Of a stretch of 64,000 nt of DNA, positions 36,347-47,074 are shown piece after piece. The position numbers were made by a program, and so were the translations under genes. The stretch lies in the NCBI RefSeq assembly GCF_020524495.1, contig NZ_JAIVLB010000002.1, forward strand, positions 62,001 to 126,000, read 5' to 3'. The notes under the pieces were generated by a model. It searched no databases and had not been told where the DNA came from. It was given only the letters and a program-made list of their open reading frames with translations. This stretch comes from Bacillus stratosphericus. GTDB lineage: Bacteria; Bacillota; Bacilli; Bacillales; Bacillaceae. The first letter of the stretch is position 1. Each line of letters opens with the position of its first letter.

Positions 36347-36384
36347 AAGCAGGCCTTCACTGATAAGGTGAGCCTGCTTTCTTG
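36347..36384. terminator. Bidirectional terminator between acuC and ccpA
   Basis: AAAGCAGGC and GCCTGCTTT enclose a CTTCAC/GGTGA-type inner stem; it serves both convergent genes. Confidence 0.88.
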
Positions 36385-36387
36385 TTT

Positions 36388-37389
36388 TTATTTTGTTGAT
36401 TGTCTTTCTTCAATTCTGTGTGGCAGTTCGACAATTTGATCTTCCACTTGTTCTTTGTTCATCAGCTTCGTGAGCAGTCTCATTGCGACAGCCCCAATAT
36501 CGTATGTCGGCTGAACAACTGTTGTCAGCTGAGGACGTACCATAAGGGAAAGTCTTGTGTTATCAAAGCCAATGACTTCTAGGTCTTCAGGAATCGATAC
36601 ACCTCTGTCCTGCGCTCCGTGAATAACCCCTAAAGCCATCTCATCTGTTGCTGCAATGACAGCTGTCGGCTTATCAGATTGCTCAAGCAGATTCGCAAGG
36701 GCTTCAATACCGGAGTCATATGAGTAATCGCCTTCAGCAACGAGTACATCGTCAAACGCAATACCCGCTTCTTCTAGCGCACGCTTATAACCAGCAAGCT
36801 TTCTCACAGAGTTAATTGGTTCTGACAACGGCCCAGATACGAAGGCAATTCGTTTATGTCCTTTTTCAACTAATAATTGAACTGAATCATAAATGGCCTG
36901 CTCGTAGTTAATGTTCACAGATGGTGTTTGTGCCTGCTCTTCAACGGATGCTGCAAGAACAATCGGTACAGGAGAGCGCTTAAATTCTTCGACATGGACA
37001 TCTGTGATGTTGCCGCCCATAAAGACAATCCCATCCACTTGTTTGCCTAGCATCGTATTTAACAAATGAAGCTCTTTATCTGTATTTTGGTCTGAGTTGC
37101 TCAAAATGATGTTGTACTTGTACATTGTGGCGATATCTTCAATCCCGCGTGCAAGCTCAGAATAGAAAATACTAGAAATATCAGGGATGATAACCCCAAC
37201 TGTCGTTGTTTTTTTACTTGCAAGACCTCGTGCCACTGCGTTGGGACGGTAGCCAAGACGATCAATCGCTTCAAGCACCTTTTTTCTTGTTGTTGGTTTT
37301 ACGTTCGGATTTCCATTCACAACGCGTGATACTGTTGCCATACTTACATTTGCTTCTCTTGCTACATCATATATTGTAACATTATTCAC
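36388..37389 (-). CDS. ccpA: Catabolite control protein A (CcpA)
   Basis: LacI-family master regulator of carbon catabolite control. The N-terminal helix-turn-helix [20 protein letters not shown] and hinge helix [11 protein letters not shown] (about 50-60) bind cre sites; the core (about 60-333) binds phosphorylated HPr-Ser46 or Crh. 333 residues, as expected. ATG behind AAGGAGTG. The nearby acsA cre box is one probable target. No terminator lies between it and the aroA terminator upstream, so it relies on promoters in 37390-37783. Confidence 0.97.
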   Translation of the reverse strand: MNNVTIYDVAREANVSMATVSRVVNGNPNVKPTTRKKVLEAIDRLGYRPNAVARGLASKKTTTVGVIIPDISSIFYSELARGIEDIATMYKYNIILSNSDQNTDKELHLLNTMLGKQVDGIVFMGGNITDVHVEEFKRSPVPIVLAASVEEQAQTPSVNINYEQAIYDSVQLLVEKGHKRIAFVSGPLSEPINSVRKLAGYKRALEEAGIAFDDVLVAEGDYSYDSGIEALANLLEQSDKPTAVIAATDEMALGVIHGAQDRGVSIPEDLEVIGFDNTRLSLMVRPQLTTVVQPTYDIGAVAMRLLTKLMNKEQVEDQIVELPHRIEERQSTK

Positions 37390-37783
37390 AAAATCACTCC
37401 TTCAAATACACTTCATATCTATAGCATTCACCAATTGGATAAAGACATGTCAGATACGAGGAAAATAATATCCTATTTGTCATTAAAACGATGAAAAGAA
37501 ACACATAATTTTTCAATCTACATCAAAATGACATTCTTTTATGAAATTATACACGTTTTTTGGTCATATGAAAACGTTCCCTTTCTTTTTATAACTAAAT
37601 TAAACAGAATATGCTTGTTACCTTTATATTGAATCATATTTCATAAAAAGTCATCGTGAACGTCAGCTATGACAATGATCTTAGCAGATTCTGTCGAATT
37701 TTAAAAATGAAAACATTATGAACAAGCACTTTTTAAGCTTTCAATGAGTTTTTTACCTATTATTTCGGATTTTCTCCATGAAA
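37390..37783. other. AT-rich intergenic region upstream of ccpA
   Basis: About 390 bases holding the ccpA promoter region on the minus strand. It has no open frame with a ribosome-binding site, no hairpin and no cre consensus that I could find. It is strongly AT-rich, with several T tracts that may bend DNA. Confidence 0.5.
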
Positions 37784-37816
37784 AAAACCGCCGGGCTTTC
37801 ATCCGGCGGCTACTCT
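37784..37816 (-). terminator. aroA terminator
   Basis: On the minus strand GCCGCCGG pairs with CCCGGCGG (one mismatch) around ATGAAAG, followed by TTTTTTT, nine bases after the aroA stop. Confidence 0.93.
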
Positions 37817-37824
37817 GTCTATGA

Positions 37825-38901
37825 TTACGCGTGAATGTTAACAAGTGGTCTTAAGGCGTCTAACCATTTTTCAAATTGAGGAATGTCCATTTGCTGCGCT
37901 GAATCAGATAGGGCAACAGATGGGTCTGGATGCACTTCTGCCATGACACCGTCCGCTCCAATAGCAAGAGCTGCTTTAGCCGTTGGAAGAAGAAGATCTC
38001 TACGTCCAGTTGAGTGCGTCACATCAACAAAAACTGGTAAATGTGTCTCTTGTTTTAAGATTGGCACAGCAGAAATATCTAGTGTATTTCTTGTTGCTGT
38101 TTCATACGTGCGGATACCACGCTCGCAAAGGATGATTTGGTCATTTCCTTGTGAGATGATGTATTCAGCTGCATTGATGAATTCTGAAATTGTCGCTGCT
38201 AGACCGCGTTTTAAAAGAACTGGTTTATTCACTGATCCTGCTTCTTTTAATAGCTCGAAGTTTTGCATGTTACGTGCACCAATTTGAATCACATCAATAT
38301 GATCAATTGCTTTTTCAATATGAGCAGGGTTTACGATTTCACTAATGACAGCTAGACCGTATTCATCAGCTACACGCTTTAGGATTTTTAGACCGTCAAC
38401 GCCAAGCCCTTGGAAGTCGTATGGACTTGTACGAGGTTTGAATGCACCTCCGCGAAGAAGTTTTAGCCCCTGCTTTTTAGCTGCTGCCGCTACTTCTGCG
38501 ACTTGCTCGTAGCTCTCAACAGCACATGGCCCAACGATGAAGCGTTGTTTTCCATCACCGATGGCTTCCCCATTAATATTCACGATTGTATTTTCTGGTT
38601 TTTTCTTACGAGAAACAAGGAGTGCTTTGCTGTGATCATCTTCTTGAAGCTCTAGACCTGCTTTGAAAATTTCTTTGAAAATATGCTGGATGGTTGAATT
38701 TTCAAATGGTCCATCATTTTCCTCAAGAATTTGGTTCAGCATTGTGCGCTCTCTGACAGGATCATAACGGTTGACACCTTGCGCTTCTTTGGCCTTTCCG
38801 ATTTCTTTTACAATGTTTCCTCTTTCATTGATCAATTTTAAGATTTGAAGATTTAGTTCTTCTGCTTGCTGTCTCAATTGTTCTAGTTCATTGTTGCTCA
38901 T
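37825..38901 (-). CDS. aroA: Bifunctional chorismate mutase / DAHP synthase AroA (AroG)
   Basis: An N-terminal AroQ-type chorismate mutase domain (about 1-90; [20 protein letters not shown], then DPVRER) is fused to a C-terminal type I-beta DAHP synthase (about 100-358; [59 protein letters not shown]). It makes the first committed shikimate intermediate; the mutase domain mediates feedback by chorismate and prephenate. I place the start at ATG 38901 (MSNNELEQL), giving 358 residues; ATG 38910 is an alternative. Confidence 0.95.
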   Translation of the reverse strand: MSNNELEQLRQQAEELNLQILKLINERGNIVKEIGKAKEAQGVNRYDPVRERTMLNQILEENDGPFENSTIQHIFKEIFKAGLELQEDDHSKALLVSRKKKPENTIVNINGEAIGDGKQRFIVGPCAVESYEQVAEVAAAAKKQGLKLLRGGAFKPRTSPYDFQGLGVDGLKILKRVADEYGLAVISEIVNPAHIEKAIDHIDVIQIGARNMQNFELLKEAGSVNKPVLLKRGLAATISEFINAAEYIISQGNDQIILCERGIRTYETATRNTLDISAVPILKQETHLPVFVDVTHSTGRRDLLLPTAKAALAIGADGVMAEVHPDPSVALSDSAQQMDIPQFEKWLDALRPLVNIHA

Positions 38902-38964
38902 TTTTGTCATCCTTTCCTCTGCCTGTTCTCGCTTTTTATTTTTCATTCTCTAATGATAGGGTTT

Positions 38965-38992
38965 ATTATAACAAAGATTTCCGAATTGTCAC
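38965..38992 (-). promoter_or_regulatory. SigA promoter of aroA
   Basis: Minus-strand GTGACA (38987-38992), 16-base spacer, TATAAT (38965-38970). Confidence 0.7.
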
Positions 38993-39082
38993 GAATAAAT
39001 TCTTTATTACCTAAACGCTTTTAAGTGATAAAGTATTATGTGTAATTATAGCATACTTTAGATTCAAGTAAACCTTTTTTAT

Positions 39083-39113
39083 AAAAAAAACGTCAGCAAT
39101 TGCTGACGTTTTT
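39083..39113 (-). terminator. ytxGHJ operon terminator
   Basis: Perfect palindrome ACGTCAGCAATTGCTGACGT between an A run and a T run, just after the ytxJ stop. The aroA promoter region follows. Confidence 0.92.
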
Positions 39114-39437
39114 CTACATATTATACTCAAGTGCTTCTTTTGTTATACTTGAGTGAGATACATGCCATTTTATTTTTCCGCCGCTAAAGACGAGTGCCTG
39201 AGGGCTTTCGTGCTTCACCCCTGTCTTTTCTGCTACATAGGCTGAAAGCTCTCTTGTGTTTTGAATTTCCAAAAAATAGGTAGGTACGTCTCCATGTGCA
39301 CATGCAAATGCTTCAAACTCTTTAAAAGCAGCCTTGCTGATTGGACATGTCAAACTGTGCTTAAAAAAGACAAAGGTCCCGTCTTGATTCATTAGTTGAT
39401 CAAACTGTTCTTCTGTTTCAATGAGTTGTTTTGACAT
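39114..39437 (-). CDS. ytxJ: Monothiol bacilliredoxin YtxJ (BrxC)
   Basis: Thioredoxin-fold protein of the BrxC family (DUF2847) with the TCPIS active-site motif at about residue 31 (HSLTCPISKAAFKEF). It takes part in removing bacillithiol from proteins after oxidative stress. 107 residues. ATG behind GGAAGGAG. Last gene of the SigB-controlled ytxGHJ operon, consistent with general stress function. Confidence 0.92.
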   Translation of the reverse strand: MSKQLIETEEQFDQLMNQDGTFVFFKHSLTCPISKAAFKEFEAFACAHGDVPTYFLEIQNTRELSAYVAEKTGVKHESPQALVFSGGKIKWHVSHSSITKEALEYNM

Positions 39438-39467
39438 GGTGTGCTCCTTCCTAAATTGAACAGCAAG

Positions 39468-39938
39468 TTAGCCTTTAATCGATTGTTCTACTTTTTCTTT
39501 GACATCGTTGATGCCGTCTTCAATTTCAGATGTTGCTTCTTGTGCTCTTACTTTTGCTTCGTCTGCTACATCTGACGCTTCGCTCGCTATATTAGCTGTG
39601 GCATCTTTTGCTTCACTTTTCACTTGATTAGCTTTTCCAGCGGCACGCTCTTTTATGTCTTTCACTTTGTCTAAAATTTGATTTGATTGCTCTGCAACCA
39701 GCTGAGACCATTCAGACGTTTTATCCTTTGCAATCGTCACATATTCAGTGCCTTTCTCCTTTGCATCTGTTGTGAGTCGATCGGTTTTTTCTTTTAAAGC
39801 ATTCGCTTGGTTGTTCAAATCATTGCGAAGCTCTTTCCCTGACTTCGGTGCTAAAAAAAGTGCTGTTGTTGCACCAATAATGCCACCAATAAGTGTTCCG
39901 ATCAAAAAGTCTTTGCTATTGATTCCATCTTTGCTCAT
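39468..39938 (-). CDS. ytxH: General stress protein YtxH
   Basis: YtxH-like protein. A short N-terminal membrane segment (FLIGTLIGGIIGATTALFLA, about 11-30), the conserved APKSGKELRNDL motif, then a long Lys/Glu/Ala-rich amphipathic coiled coil resembling LEA and desiccation proteins (repeated KEKT, AKEKG, AKDK and DEAKVRAQEA units). The start is ATG 39938 behind AGGAGGAAG, 156 residues. Located between ytxG and ytxJ on the stress operon. Molecular role unknown. Confidence 0.9.
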   Translation of the reverse strand: MSKDGINSKDFLIGTLIGGIIGATTALFLAPKSGKELRNDLNNQANALKEKTDRLTTDAKEKGTEYVTIAKDKTSEWSQLVAEQSNQILDKVKDIKERAAGKANQVKSEAKDATANIASEASDVADEAKVRAQEATSEIEDGINDVKEKVEQSIKG

Positions 39939-39963
39939 GATTCTTCCTCCTATGCGAAATGGG

Positions 39964-40383
39964 TTATTTTTGGTACTTGCGCTGTTTCCATTTTTTATAA
40001 ATTTCAAGTGCTGCGTTACTCCAGCTTACCACATCCGTGACTTTTTCTTGATTTCTTTCAACCGATGAAGAAACTGCACCAGCTGCCTGCTTGATGCTTG
40101 TATTAAATTGGTTAATGGAGCCGCCAATTCCCTGCACCGCATCCACAACTGTGTTGAGTTTTGCCGATTTTTCTTGAATATCTTCTGCAAGCTGATTCGT
40201 CTTATGTAGCAACTGTGCTGTCTCTGTTGTGATGCCTTGCATCTGACCTTCAAGACCTTCTAAAGTTGATGCGACATTCTTTAATGTCAGCTGTAAGGAT
40301 TTTAATGTTTTGGACAAATAGATGACAAGAATGAGGAAAGCAATTGCGATCAGTGCAACGCTTAGATATAGAATTATAATCAT
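39964..40383 (-). CDS. ytxG: General stress protein YtxG (DUF948)
   Basis: An N-terminal membrane helix (about residues 3-24) followed by a helical region with heptad patterns that resembles methyl-accepting chemotaxis coiled coils ([20 protein letters not shown]...[14 protein letters not shown]). 139 residues. ATG behind AAGGAGG. First gene of ytxGHJ, directly behind a SigB-type promoter. Function unknown; known in B. subtilis as a SigB/SigH-regulated stress protein. Confidence 0.9.
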   Translation of the reverse strand: MIIILYLSVALIAIAFLILVIYLSKTLKSLQLTLKNVASTLEGLEGQMQGITTETAQLLHKTNQLAEDIQEKSAKLNTVVDAVQGIGGSINQFNTSIKQAAGAVSSSVERNQEKVTDVVSWSNAALEIYKKWKQRKYQK

Positions 40384-40418
40384 TTCATACCTCCTTTGCT
40401 GCGGGCATATTCAATTCA

Positions 40419-40444
40419 TTACCCTCTCGTTGTATCATTCAAAC
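40419..40444 (-). promoter_or_regulatory. SigB promoter of ytxGHJ
   Basis: Minus-strand GTTTGA (40439-40444), 14-base spacer, GGGTAA (40419-40424): one mismatch in each hexamer to the SigB consensus GTTTAA/GGGTAT, 36 bases before the ytxG start codon. Confidence 0.8.
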
Positions 40445-40564
40445 ATCGCCTAGAATGACCGATTGAATAATAATTCTACACTTTTTCGTTAATTCCTGTC
40501 CACAGGGAACGAAAAAAGCAGCAGATCTTGACACATTTAGCTACTCTATCACATTTTATTCAAA

Positions 40565-40750
40565 ATAAAAAAAGTGCTAAAATGTTTTTTATTTTAGCAC
40601 TTTGTCTTCTTTTCAGGATGATAGAAAACCCTTAAACTAGGAAGGACGAGCACGGCGCAGAGCGAATTTGACATTCGTAATTACCGGCACCTGCGGGCGA
40701 ATGCGAGGGTTTGTCTACACGCTGAAAGTGCCGATTGAAACGGCACCTTC
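40565..40750 (-). repeat. Repeated structured element, copy A (3' of murC)
   Basis: Copy of the element also found at 48733-48897. Read on the minus strand, it follows the murC stop: a hairpin (GTGCCG / CGGCAC around an ATTGA-type loop, plus-strand 40728-40746), a conserved core of about 85 bases that is nearly identical in both copies at its two ends, then an intrinsic terminator (AGTGCTAAAAT stem, 11 perfect pairs, 40573-40601, followed by a T run). The core ends can pair as AGCG/CGCT and GAC/GTC. It looks like a 3'-UTR RNA or small RNA cassette. Confidence 0.75.
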
Positions 40751-40762
40751 GTTCATGAACAT

Positions 40763-42061
40763 TTAGACAGCAACTTTTTCATAAGCACGCAGATATTTTT
40801 GAATGTCTCCTGCTCCCATAAAGATCAGAATCGCATCCTCGTGTGCTTTCAGTACAGATGTATCTTTTTCCTCAATCAATTGAGCTTGCGGGATTTTTCC
40901 TCGTAGATCTTCAATGCTCAATTTACCAATGTTTTCACGAGCTGAACCGAAGATATCACAAAGATACACATAGTCTGCTTTCTTTAAGCTGTCAGCGAAT
41001 TCAGTTAAGAATTGCTGTGTACGTGTGAAGGTATGCGGTTGGAAGACAGCGACAATATCACGGTCTGGATATTTTTGACGAGCTGCTTCAATTGTTACCT
41101 CAATTTCAGTTGGGTGATGCGCATAATCATCAATTAAGACCTGCTCACCGACTACTTTTTCATTAAAGCGTCGTTTTACACCGCCAAATGTCGTTAATGC
41201 CCCTTTGATCAGTTCTACATCAATGGCTTCATAATGACATAATGCAATCACTGCTAACGAGTTGAGGACATTATGATTTCCGTACGCAGGAATGTAGAAG
41301 GTATTATAAAACGTATTGCGCACAAATACATCAAATGTGGTGCCTTCTGTATTTTTCACAACATTTCGAGCCTGGAAATCATTCTCTTCATTGAATCCAT
41401 AGTACACAACAGGCACTTTCGCTTGAATCTTGAGCAAATGCTCATCATCTCCGCAAGCGATAATGGCTTTTTTCACTTGAAGCGCCATGTTTTGAAACGC
41501 ATCAAATACGTCATCAATGTCCGAGAAATAATCAGGGTGATCAAAATCAATATTGGTCATGATTGCGTAATCTGGGTGGTAACTAAGAAAATGTCTGCGG
41601 TATTCGCATGCTTCAAATACAAAATACTCGCTGTTTTCTTTCCCCATTCCAGATCCATCACCGATTAAGTACGAAGTAGGCTTTGCTGATTGCATCACAT
41701 GTGCAAGCAGTCCTGTTGTGGATGTTTTGCCATGAGCACCAGTAATTGCAACGTTTGTGAATGAATCCATGTATTCTCCAAGGAATTTGTGGTAACGAAT
41801 CACAGGAATCCCTTCGGAAAGGGCACGTTCAATCTCAGGGTGTGTATCAGGAAATGCATTTCCTGCAATGACCGTCATCCCTGGCTGAATATTCTCCGAG
41901 TCAAATGGAAGAATTTTTATGTTTCGTTCTTCTAATGCTTTTTGTGTAAAGATATGTTTTTCGATATCCGATCCTTGGACAGTATACCCAGTATCATGGA
42001 GAATTTGGGCCAGTGGACTCATACCTGTCCCTTTTATTCCAACAAAATGATAAACAGTCAT
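40763..42061 (-). CDS. murC: UDP-N-acetylmuramate-L-alanine ligase MurC
   Basis: Cytoplasmic ATP-dependent ligase that adds the first amino acid of the peptidoglycan stem. N-terminal Rossmann domain with [14 protein letters not shown]-loop [14 protein letters not shown] at about 106, [10 protein letters not shown], the Mur-ligase HHPTEI segment, and FQPHTFTRT in the C-terminal domain. 432 residues. ATG behind GGAGGT. It has its own promoter and is followed by repeat copy A, which ends in a terminator. Confidence 0.97.
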   Translation of the reverse strand: MTVYHFVGIKGTGMSPLAQILHDTGYTVQGSDIEKHIFTQKALEERNIKILPFDSENIQPGMTVIAGNAFPDTHPEIERALSEGIPVIRYHKFLGEYMDSFTNVAITGAHGKTSTTGLLAHVMQSAKPTSYLIGDGSGMGKENSEYFVFEACEYRRHFLSYHPDYAIMTNIDFDHPDYFSDIDDVFDAFQNMALQVKKAIIACGDDEHLLKIQAKVPVVYYGFNEENDFQARNVVKNTEGTTFDVFVRNTFYNTFYIPAYGNHNVLNSLAVIALCHYEAIDVELIKGALTTFGGVKRRFNEKVVGEQVLIDDYAHHPTEIEVTIEAARQKYPDRDIVAVFQPHTFTRTQQFLTEFADSLKKADYVYLCDIFGSARENIGKLSIEDLRGKIPQAQLIEEKDTSVLKAHEDAILIFMGAGDIQKYLRAYEKVAV

Positions 42062-42095
42062 AATTGTACCTCCAACAAACGTCTATCTGACTTAC

Positions 42096-42123
42096 AGTAT
42101 ATGACGCTCATTTCAATTTGCAA
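42096..42123 (-). promoter_or_regulatory. Probable SigA promoter of murC
   Basis: Minus-strand TTGCAA (42118-42123), 16-base spacer, TATACT (42096-42101). The rest of the 300-base sftA-murC gap (42062-42362) is AT-rich and shows no gene or clear sftA terminator. Confidence 0.6.
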
Positions 42124-42362
42124 CTTGTGATTTTCGTCTCTAGCTGATCACAGTTCGCAGCTCCAATTAAAAATTTTTTTCCGATCTTCCTCTTCTAATC
42201 AATATTAACTATGATTAGTATCTGACAACTTTCCCATTTCTAACACCTGCTTTTGCTCATTTTACATCAAAACGTTTAGGCAGGCATACAAAAAGCGTCC
42301 AATTACAAAATTGCACCTATGTGCTATCATACCATGTTTATCAGAAAAATGAAGTGATTTGT

Positions 42363-45101
42363 TTAGATCAACTGTTCTAAATCACTCAGTGTCATGAGGA
42401 CTTCTCTTGGCTTACTGCCTTTCGCACTGGAGATCATTCCTTCACGTTCCATCATGTCAATCAATCTCGCTGCACGATTGTAGCCAATTCTAAACCTTCT
42501 TTGCAAACTTGATGTACTTGCACTATTTTGCTCGATTGCAAACCGGCAGGCATCGATAAACAATTCGTCTTCGTCTGTAATAGCAGAGCCTTGGAGCATC
42601 AATTCCTCCTGTTCGAAAAGGAACACAGGCTTGCGCTGTTTTCTCACATGGGAGACCACTTGATCGATCTCGCAGTCTGATACAAAGTTCCCTTGCAGCC
42701 TTGTCGGCTTGCCGGAGCCATTTTCTAAAAAGAGCATGTCTCCTTTTCCGAGAAGCTTTTCTGCACCTGCCATGTCAATAATGGTTCTTGAATCCACTTG
42801 ACTTGAGACAGAGAAAGCAATTCTTGTTGGGATGTTGGCTTTAATGAGGCCTGTGATGACATCAACAGATGGCCTTTGCGTCGCAATCAGTAAATGGATG
42901 CCGCATGCTCTTGCTTTTTGTGCAATTCGGCAAATGCTTTCTTCGACTTCATTTGGTGCGACCATCATTAAATCCGCAAGCTCATCGATGACAACGACGA
43001 GATACGGAAGTGTTTCACCTATTTGCTTTTCTTTCACAAGCTCATTGAATCGTTTGATTTCTCTCACACCGGAGTGAGCAAACAGCTCATAGCGTCTTTC
43101 CATTTCATCTACTACCCATTTCAGGGCAGCTGTCGCTGTCTTGGCGTCGGTAATGACAGGACTCACGAGATGTGGAATGTGATTATACGGCGCTAGTTCG
43201 ACCATTTTAGGGTCGATTAAGAGCATTTTTACTTCATCTGGTGAGGCCTTAAACATCAAGCTCACAAGAATGGTATTAATGCAGACACTTTTTCCTGAAC
43301 CTGTTGCTCCGGCAATTAAGCCGTGCGGCATTTTTTGCAAATCAACCACGACGGGCTGACCTGAAATATCTAATCCGAGTGCTGCCGTTAAAGGAGATGG
43401 ATTGTCTCTAAATGCACTGCTTCTAACCATTTCTCTTAAGAAGACCATTTTACTGTGCAGGTTCGGCACTTCGATTCCGACCGTGTTCTTTCCTGGGATT
43501 GGTGCTTCGATTCGAATATCCTTTGCGGACAAACAGAGTTTAATATCATCTGATAGGTTCGTGATTTTGTTCACTTTCACGCCAGGTTCAGGATGTACTT
43601 CAAATCTTGTGACAGAAGGACCCTGTGTGACATGGACCACACTTGCTTTTACATTAAAATTCTTAAGCGTTGCATTGAGTAGCTCTGCCCGCTCATTCAC
43701 CCATGTCCCGTCCTCTTCTTTTTGAGCTGGCGGTACGTCTAGAAGGGCTAAGCTTGGAAAAACATATCCATGTGCATTCGACGTTTTCTTTTGCCCTTGC
43801 ACACGCTGGTCACTTTTTAACATCAAGACGTTAAAAGGAACTGTTGAGGTTTGACCGCTTGAGCGCTTCGGCTGCGGTGATGTCTCTTTTGGTTCCTCTC
43901 GCTGCTTTACTTCATGCGTTTGTTTCTGCTGAACTGATTGATCAAAGGCGATTTCTGATGGCCCGGAGGCAGTTAGTTCATCTGTTACTGGTTCTACTTG
44001 CATGACTGGATCATCTATGCCCTCATCTTCTACCATAGATTGATCACCCTGCTGATCATGTATGATAGCTGGCTCAGTTTCTTCAGATTCTGCTGCCGGC
44101 ACTTCTTCTTGTCTTTCTTCTAACGAAGCGGCCTCTGGTTCCTTCATAGCATCCGCTGTCATGTCTTCTGTCAGTGACGCTTCTTCTGCTAGGCTAACTG
44201 CTTCCATTTCAATCGCTGATGGTGAATATTCGGCCGTTTCATCAAATGTACATGCTTCTATTTCCTCAGCATAATCTTTAAGCTGGATCATCGGCTCGTC
44301 TCTTTCTTCTTGTTCGTCAAAGACTACCTGTTCCTGCTCAGATTCTACTGGCTGATCTTGATATACACGTTCTTGCTGCTTATGTAAGACAGTTTCTTTA
44401 TGACTTTCAGGTTGCGACAAAGCTTGATCCTTTTCCTCTGATTTTGTAATAGGTAAGCGCTCCATCGTCGTCTGGACGTGATCCTGATAGGCGAGTTCCT
44501 CTTGCAATGTAAGAGGCGTCGTGACTGTTTGTCTATCTGCTCCCTCTTCTGGAGGAGCCGAAGCCGTTTTTTCCATGCGATTTTCTTTCCGTAAAGACGG
44601 GATGTTCATTTGCTGTCTCACATTCCGTTCACGTTCTGCCTCTTCTGATAGCAGTGTAACACGCTGTGCCGTTTCTTCTGCTGCTTTTATTTGAACAGAG
44701 GGTGCTTCTTCTTTCACTTCTGTGCGTTTTGGCCGCATATCCTGGTGGTAGCCATAGATCGGTGAAGGGATTTGCTCTGTTTTGAATGGCTTTTTCTTCA
44801 TATCAGGCTGCAATGTTTGTTTTGGCTGATACGTCGTCTGCTTTGCCTTTGGCTGTCTCCCGCGCCTTCTCTCCCGCTGCTTTACTCCGTCACGTGTTGG
44901 TTCATCTGGAACGAGAGGAAAGCGGAAGTTGCCTTTCGGATACTCATAAAATACTTTCGTATCTTCAATTTTTTTATATTCTTTATTTTTTTCAAAAGTT
45001 GACCGCTTTGGCGCACCCGGACTTTCTTCAGGTCTATCGGCTTTTTCTTCTTTCTTTTCTTCTCCTAAAAATACACTGAAAAATTTATCAAACCAACTCA
45101 T
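42363..45101 (-). CDS. sftA: DNA translocase SftA
   Basis: Soluble FtsK/SpoIIIE-family motor that clears chromosome DNA from the closing division septum. It has no membrane helix. A long acidic, Glu/Gln-rich, low-complexity linker (about 60-430) is followed by the alpha domain and the RecA-like motor with Walker A AGATGSGKS at about 595 and Walker B VVVIDELADLMM, then a C-terminal gamma winged helix (about 845-912; SSLQRRFRIGYNRAARLIDMM), which reads polar chromosome sequences. 912 residues, about 40 shorter than B. subtilis, with the difference in the linker. Confidence 0.94.
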   Translation of the reverse strand: MSWFDKFFSVFLGEEKKEEKADRPEESPGAPKRSTFEKNKEYKKIEDTKVFYEYPKGNFRFPLVPDEPTRDGVKQRERRRGRQPKAKQTTYQPKQTLQPDMKKKPFKTEQIPSPIYGYHQDMRPKRTEVKEEAPSVQIKAAEETAQRVTLLSEEAERERNVRQQMNIPSLRKENRMEKTASAPPEEGADRQTVTTPLTLQEELAYQDHVQTTMERLPITKSEEKDQALSQPESHKETVLHKQQERVYQDQPVESEQEQVVFDEQEERDEPMIQLKDYAEEIEACTFDETAEYSPSAIEMEAVSLAEEASLTEDMTADAMKEPEAASLEERQEEVPAAESEETEPAIIHDQQGDQSMVEDEGIDDPVMQVEPVTDELTASGPSEIAFDQSVQQKQTHEVKQREEPKETSPQPKRSSGQTSTVPFNVLMLKSDQRVQGQKKTSNAHGYVFPSLALLDVPPAQKEEDGTWVNERAELLNATLKNFNVKASVVHVTQGPSVTRFEVHPEPGVKVNKITNLSDDIKLCLSAKDIRIEAPIPGKNTVGIEVPNLHSKMVFLREMVRSSAFRDNPSPLTAALGLDISGQPVVVDLQKMPHGLIAGATGSGKSVCINTILVSLMFKASPDEVKMLLIDPKMVELAPYNHIPHLVSPVITDAKTATAALKWVVDEMERRYELFAHSGVREIKRFNELVKEKQIGETLPYLVVVIDELADLMMVAPNEVEESICRIAQKARACGIHLLIATQRPSVDVITGLIKANIPTRIAFSVSSQVDSRTIIDMAGAEKLLGKGDMLFLENGSGKPTRLQGNFVSDCEIDQVVSHVRKQRKPVFLFEQEELMLQGSAITDEDELFIDACRFAIEQNSASTSSLQRRFRIGYNRAARLIDMMEREGMISSAKGSKPREVLMTLSDLEQLI

Positions 45102-45220
45102 TATTTATCACTCTCTTTAACTCCCCTTACGTTTTCTTGGGCGATTTTAAGTATACCATTGCTTTTTCATGCAGAACAGCGAGAAAAGTGTCGCTTTTTG
45201 CTATTCATTCTGTAGTAGAT

Positions 45221-45258
45221 GAAAAAAAGCCACTAAGTACGTACTTAGTGACTTTTGG
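45221..45258 (-). terminator. ytpPQR operon terminator
   Basis: A 20-bp perfect palindrome (CACTAAGTAC and its complement) extended by flanking pairs, with a T run on the minus-strand 3' side, 40 bases after ytpR. Confidence 0.88.
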
Positions 45259-45299
45259 TATAACACATTCTTCGCTCATAAATGCCCGTTTATGGGAGG

Positions 45300-45905
45300 T
45301 TAGCCTTCAAAGGGTTCGCCAGCTTGGTGGCTACCTTCTAGAACTAGAATACCTTTTTCAGTAGGTGCATCTGGAAGATCTAATTCTTTTGCTGAACAAA
45401 TCATTCCACTTGATGGTATACCTCTTAGTTCAGCATCCTTGATCACCATACCGCTTGGCATTACTGCACCGACCTTGGCCACGACGACATATTGACCTTG
45501 ATCAACGTTTGGTGCACCGCACACGATTTGTAATGTTTCTTCGCCAACATCTACTTGGCATATGTTTAATTTATCCGCATTCGGATGCTTTTCCTTTTCC
45601 TTCACACAGCCGACAACAAACTTTGGTGATAAATCGACAGTTAATGTTTCACTGACACCGTTACGTTTTAAAATTTCGTTGATATCTTGAACAAGCGTTT
45701 CAGAAAGCGGTACAGATCCGTTTTCTTCAATTTTCATGTATTTGGATGCGTTAAAGATGTTAAAGCCTGTTGTTTCTTTTGTCTCTTGATTGAAGATTCT
45801 CACCACATCTCCAAATGTCTCATGACCTACTTCTTCTTTTGTCACATCTTTCAATGAAATGAGGAGTGTATCGCCAACACCTTTTGCATTATAAAAAACG
45901 TTCAT
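45300..45905 (-). CDS. ytpR: YtpR, stand-alone tRNA-binding (EMAP/PheT-like) domain protein
   Basis: An N-terminal DUF4479 region (about 1-90) followed by an OB-fold tRNA-binding domain (about 90-201; [50 protein letters not shown]). It is related to the N-terminal domain of PheT but without the synthetase. I place the start at ATG 45905 (MNVFYNAKG), giving 201 residues, the length I recall for B. subtilis; the longer frame reads back into ytpQ without reason. Third gene after ytpP and ytpQ. Confidence 0.92.
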   Translation of the reverse strand: MNVFYNAKGVGDTLLISLKDVTKEEVGHETFGDVVRIFNQETKETTGFNIFNASKYMKIEENGSVPLSETLVQDINEILKRNGVSETLTVDLSPKFVVGCVKEKEKHPNADKLNICQVDVGEETLQIVCGAPNVDQGQYVVVAKVGAVMPSGMVIKDAELRGIPSSGMICSAKELDLPDAPTEKGILVLEGSHQAGEPFEG

Positions 45906-45921
45906 TCTTCTAAATTCCCTT

Positions 45922-46734
45922 CTACTGCTGTTTTGGTCTGCTTTTCGCAAGAATAAAGATTGGTTCAAGCTTACCTTCGTCATATAAAAATGACAATGCG
46001 GTAATTGGAACCGTGCCGCTGGCGAAGAAGCTCATCGACATTTGCCCTAAAATATCATAGCCAGATTCATTCCGTACATCTGCAATGATAAACACGTCTT
46101 GGTGAGGAACAGAAATGGCCATCTGCCCCTCTATTTTTTGCGCGTATTCTTGTAAAATCGATTCATTTAAAAGTCTGCTTGCATCATACCCGTCATTCGC
46201 ACGGAAGAAATAAAAACGATTGCCCGCAACTTCATCCATTTTCACGACGGTTTCAAGTGAGCGGACGTTAAAGCTTGCGGTTTCTCTGATTCGCTCTTTT
46301 GTCCAGTTTTCCCTTTGAAGCATCTTCTCATCAATTAATCTGTAGGTGCTTCCAAGGTCAAGTGCATAGTAGATTCTTGTTTCAGCTGTATGCTCATCAA
46401 AAACGAGCGGAATCTCATCACTTGATGTCTCTGGAAAGGAGGTCGAACGAATGACCGGATAGATCTGCTTTTCTTTGCCTGATATGTGCTGCGCTTCTCC
46501 TTTCATTGCGCTTAACGCCTCTTTCACATAATAGATGATCTCATCCAGTGTTTCATCAGGCTTTACTTCCCACTTCGCAATCATCTGCGGAAGTTCAAGC
46601 GTGATGCCTTTCCCTGTTTGTTTATCTTCAATACGAAGCGTATCTTTTTCCCGATCGAACTGGTGTGTCCAACTGTCATTGGTCAGACGGCTTTTCAAAT
46701 GATTGGCAAGCTGTCTTGATGTCATTTTTGCCAT
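45922..46734 (-). CDS. ytpQ: DUF1444 family protein YtpQ
   Basis: 270-residue cytoplasmic protein of the DUF1444 family found next to ytpP and ytpR in Firmicutes. An N-terminal region [14 protein letters not shown], a central [16 protein letters not shown] segment and a C-terminal domain with [13 protein letters not shown]. No catalytic motif is recognised and the role is unknown. ATG start behind GAAAGGAG. It follows ytpP by 19 bases and precedes ytpR by 16, so the three are one transcript. Confidence 0.9.
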   Translation of the reverse strand: MAKMTSRQLANHLKSRLTNDSWTHQFDREKDTLRIEDKQTGKGITLELPQMIAKWEVKPDETLDEIIYYVKEALSAMKGEAQHISGKEKQIYPVIRSTSFPETSSDEIPLVFDEHTAETRIYYALDLGSTYRLIDEKMLQRENWTKERIRETASFNVRSLETVVKMDEVAGNRFYFFRANDGYDASRLLNESILQEYAQKIEGQMAISVPHQDVFIIADVRNESGYDILGQMSMSFFASGTVPITALSFLYDEGKLEPIFILAKSRPKQQ

Positions 46735-46753
46735 TGATAAGACTCTCCTTTCG

Positions 46754-47074
46754 TTATTTAGAAAGAGAATCTGTTAAAAATGCTTCAATCTCTTCCTTTG
46801 TCTTATGATCTTTGCTGACAAAACGGTTGATCTCTTGTCCGTTTTTAAAGACTAGAAAGCTTGGAATACCGTAAATTTCCCACTCTGTACAAGTATCAAT
46901 GAACTGATCTCTATCGATATAAAAATATTCAAATTCTGGGTAATTTGCTTCAAGCTCTGGCAAGAACGGTTCAATAAATGTGCAGTCCGGGCACCAGTCC
47001 GCTGAAAATAGTAAGACCGTTAAGTCTTCTTGAATCACTTTTTGTAATTCTTCGTTTGATTCAATTTTTTTCAT
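46754..47074 (-). CDS. ytpP: Thioredoxin-like protein YtpP
   Basis: 106-residue thioredoxin fold with active site [13 protein letters not shown] (CPDC instead of CGPC) at about residue 26-38, the cis-Pro in YGIPSFLVF, and the family's typical strand-helix order. The CPDC motif resembles that of bacillithiol-related and glutaredoxin-type reductases. ATG behind GGAGGAATC. Its start lies inside the last 14 bases of the upstream membrane-protein gene, so translation is probably coupled. Confidence 0.92.
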   Translation of the reverse strand: MKKIESNEELQKVIQEDLTVLLFSADWCPDCTFIEPFLPELEANYPEFEYFYIDRDQFIDTCTEWEIYGIPSFLVFKNGQEINRFVSKDHKTKEEIEAFLTDSLSK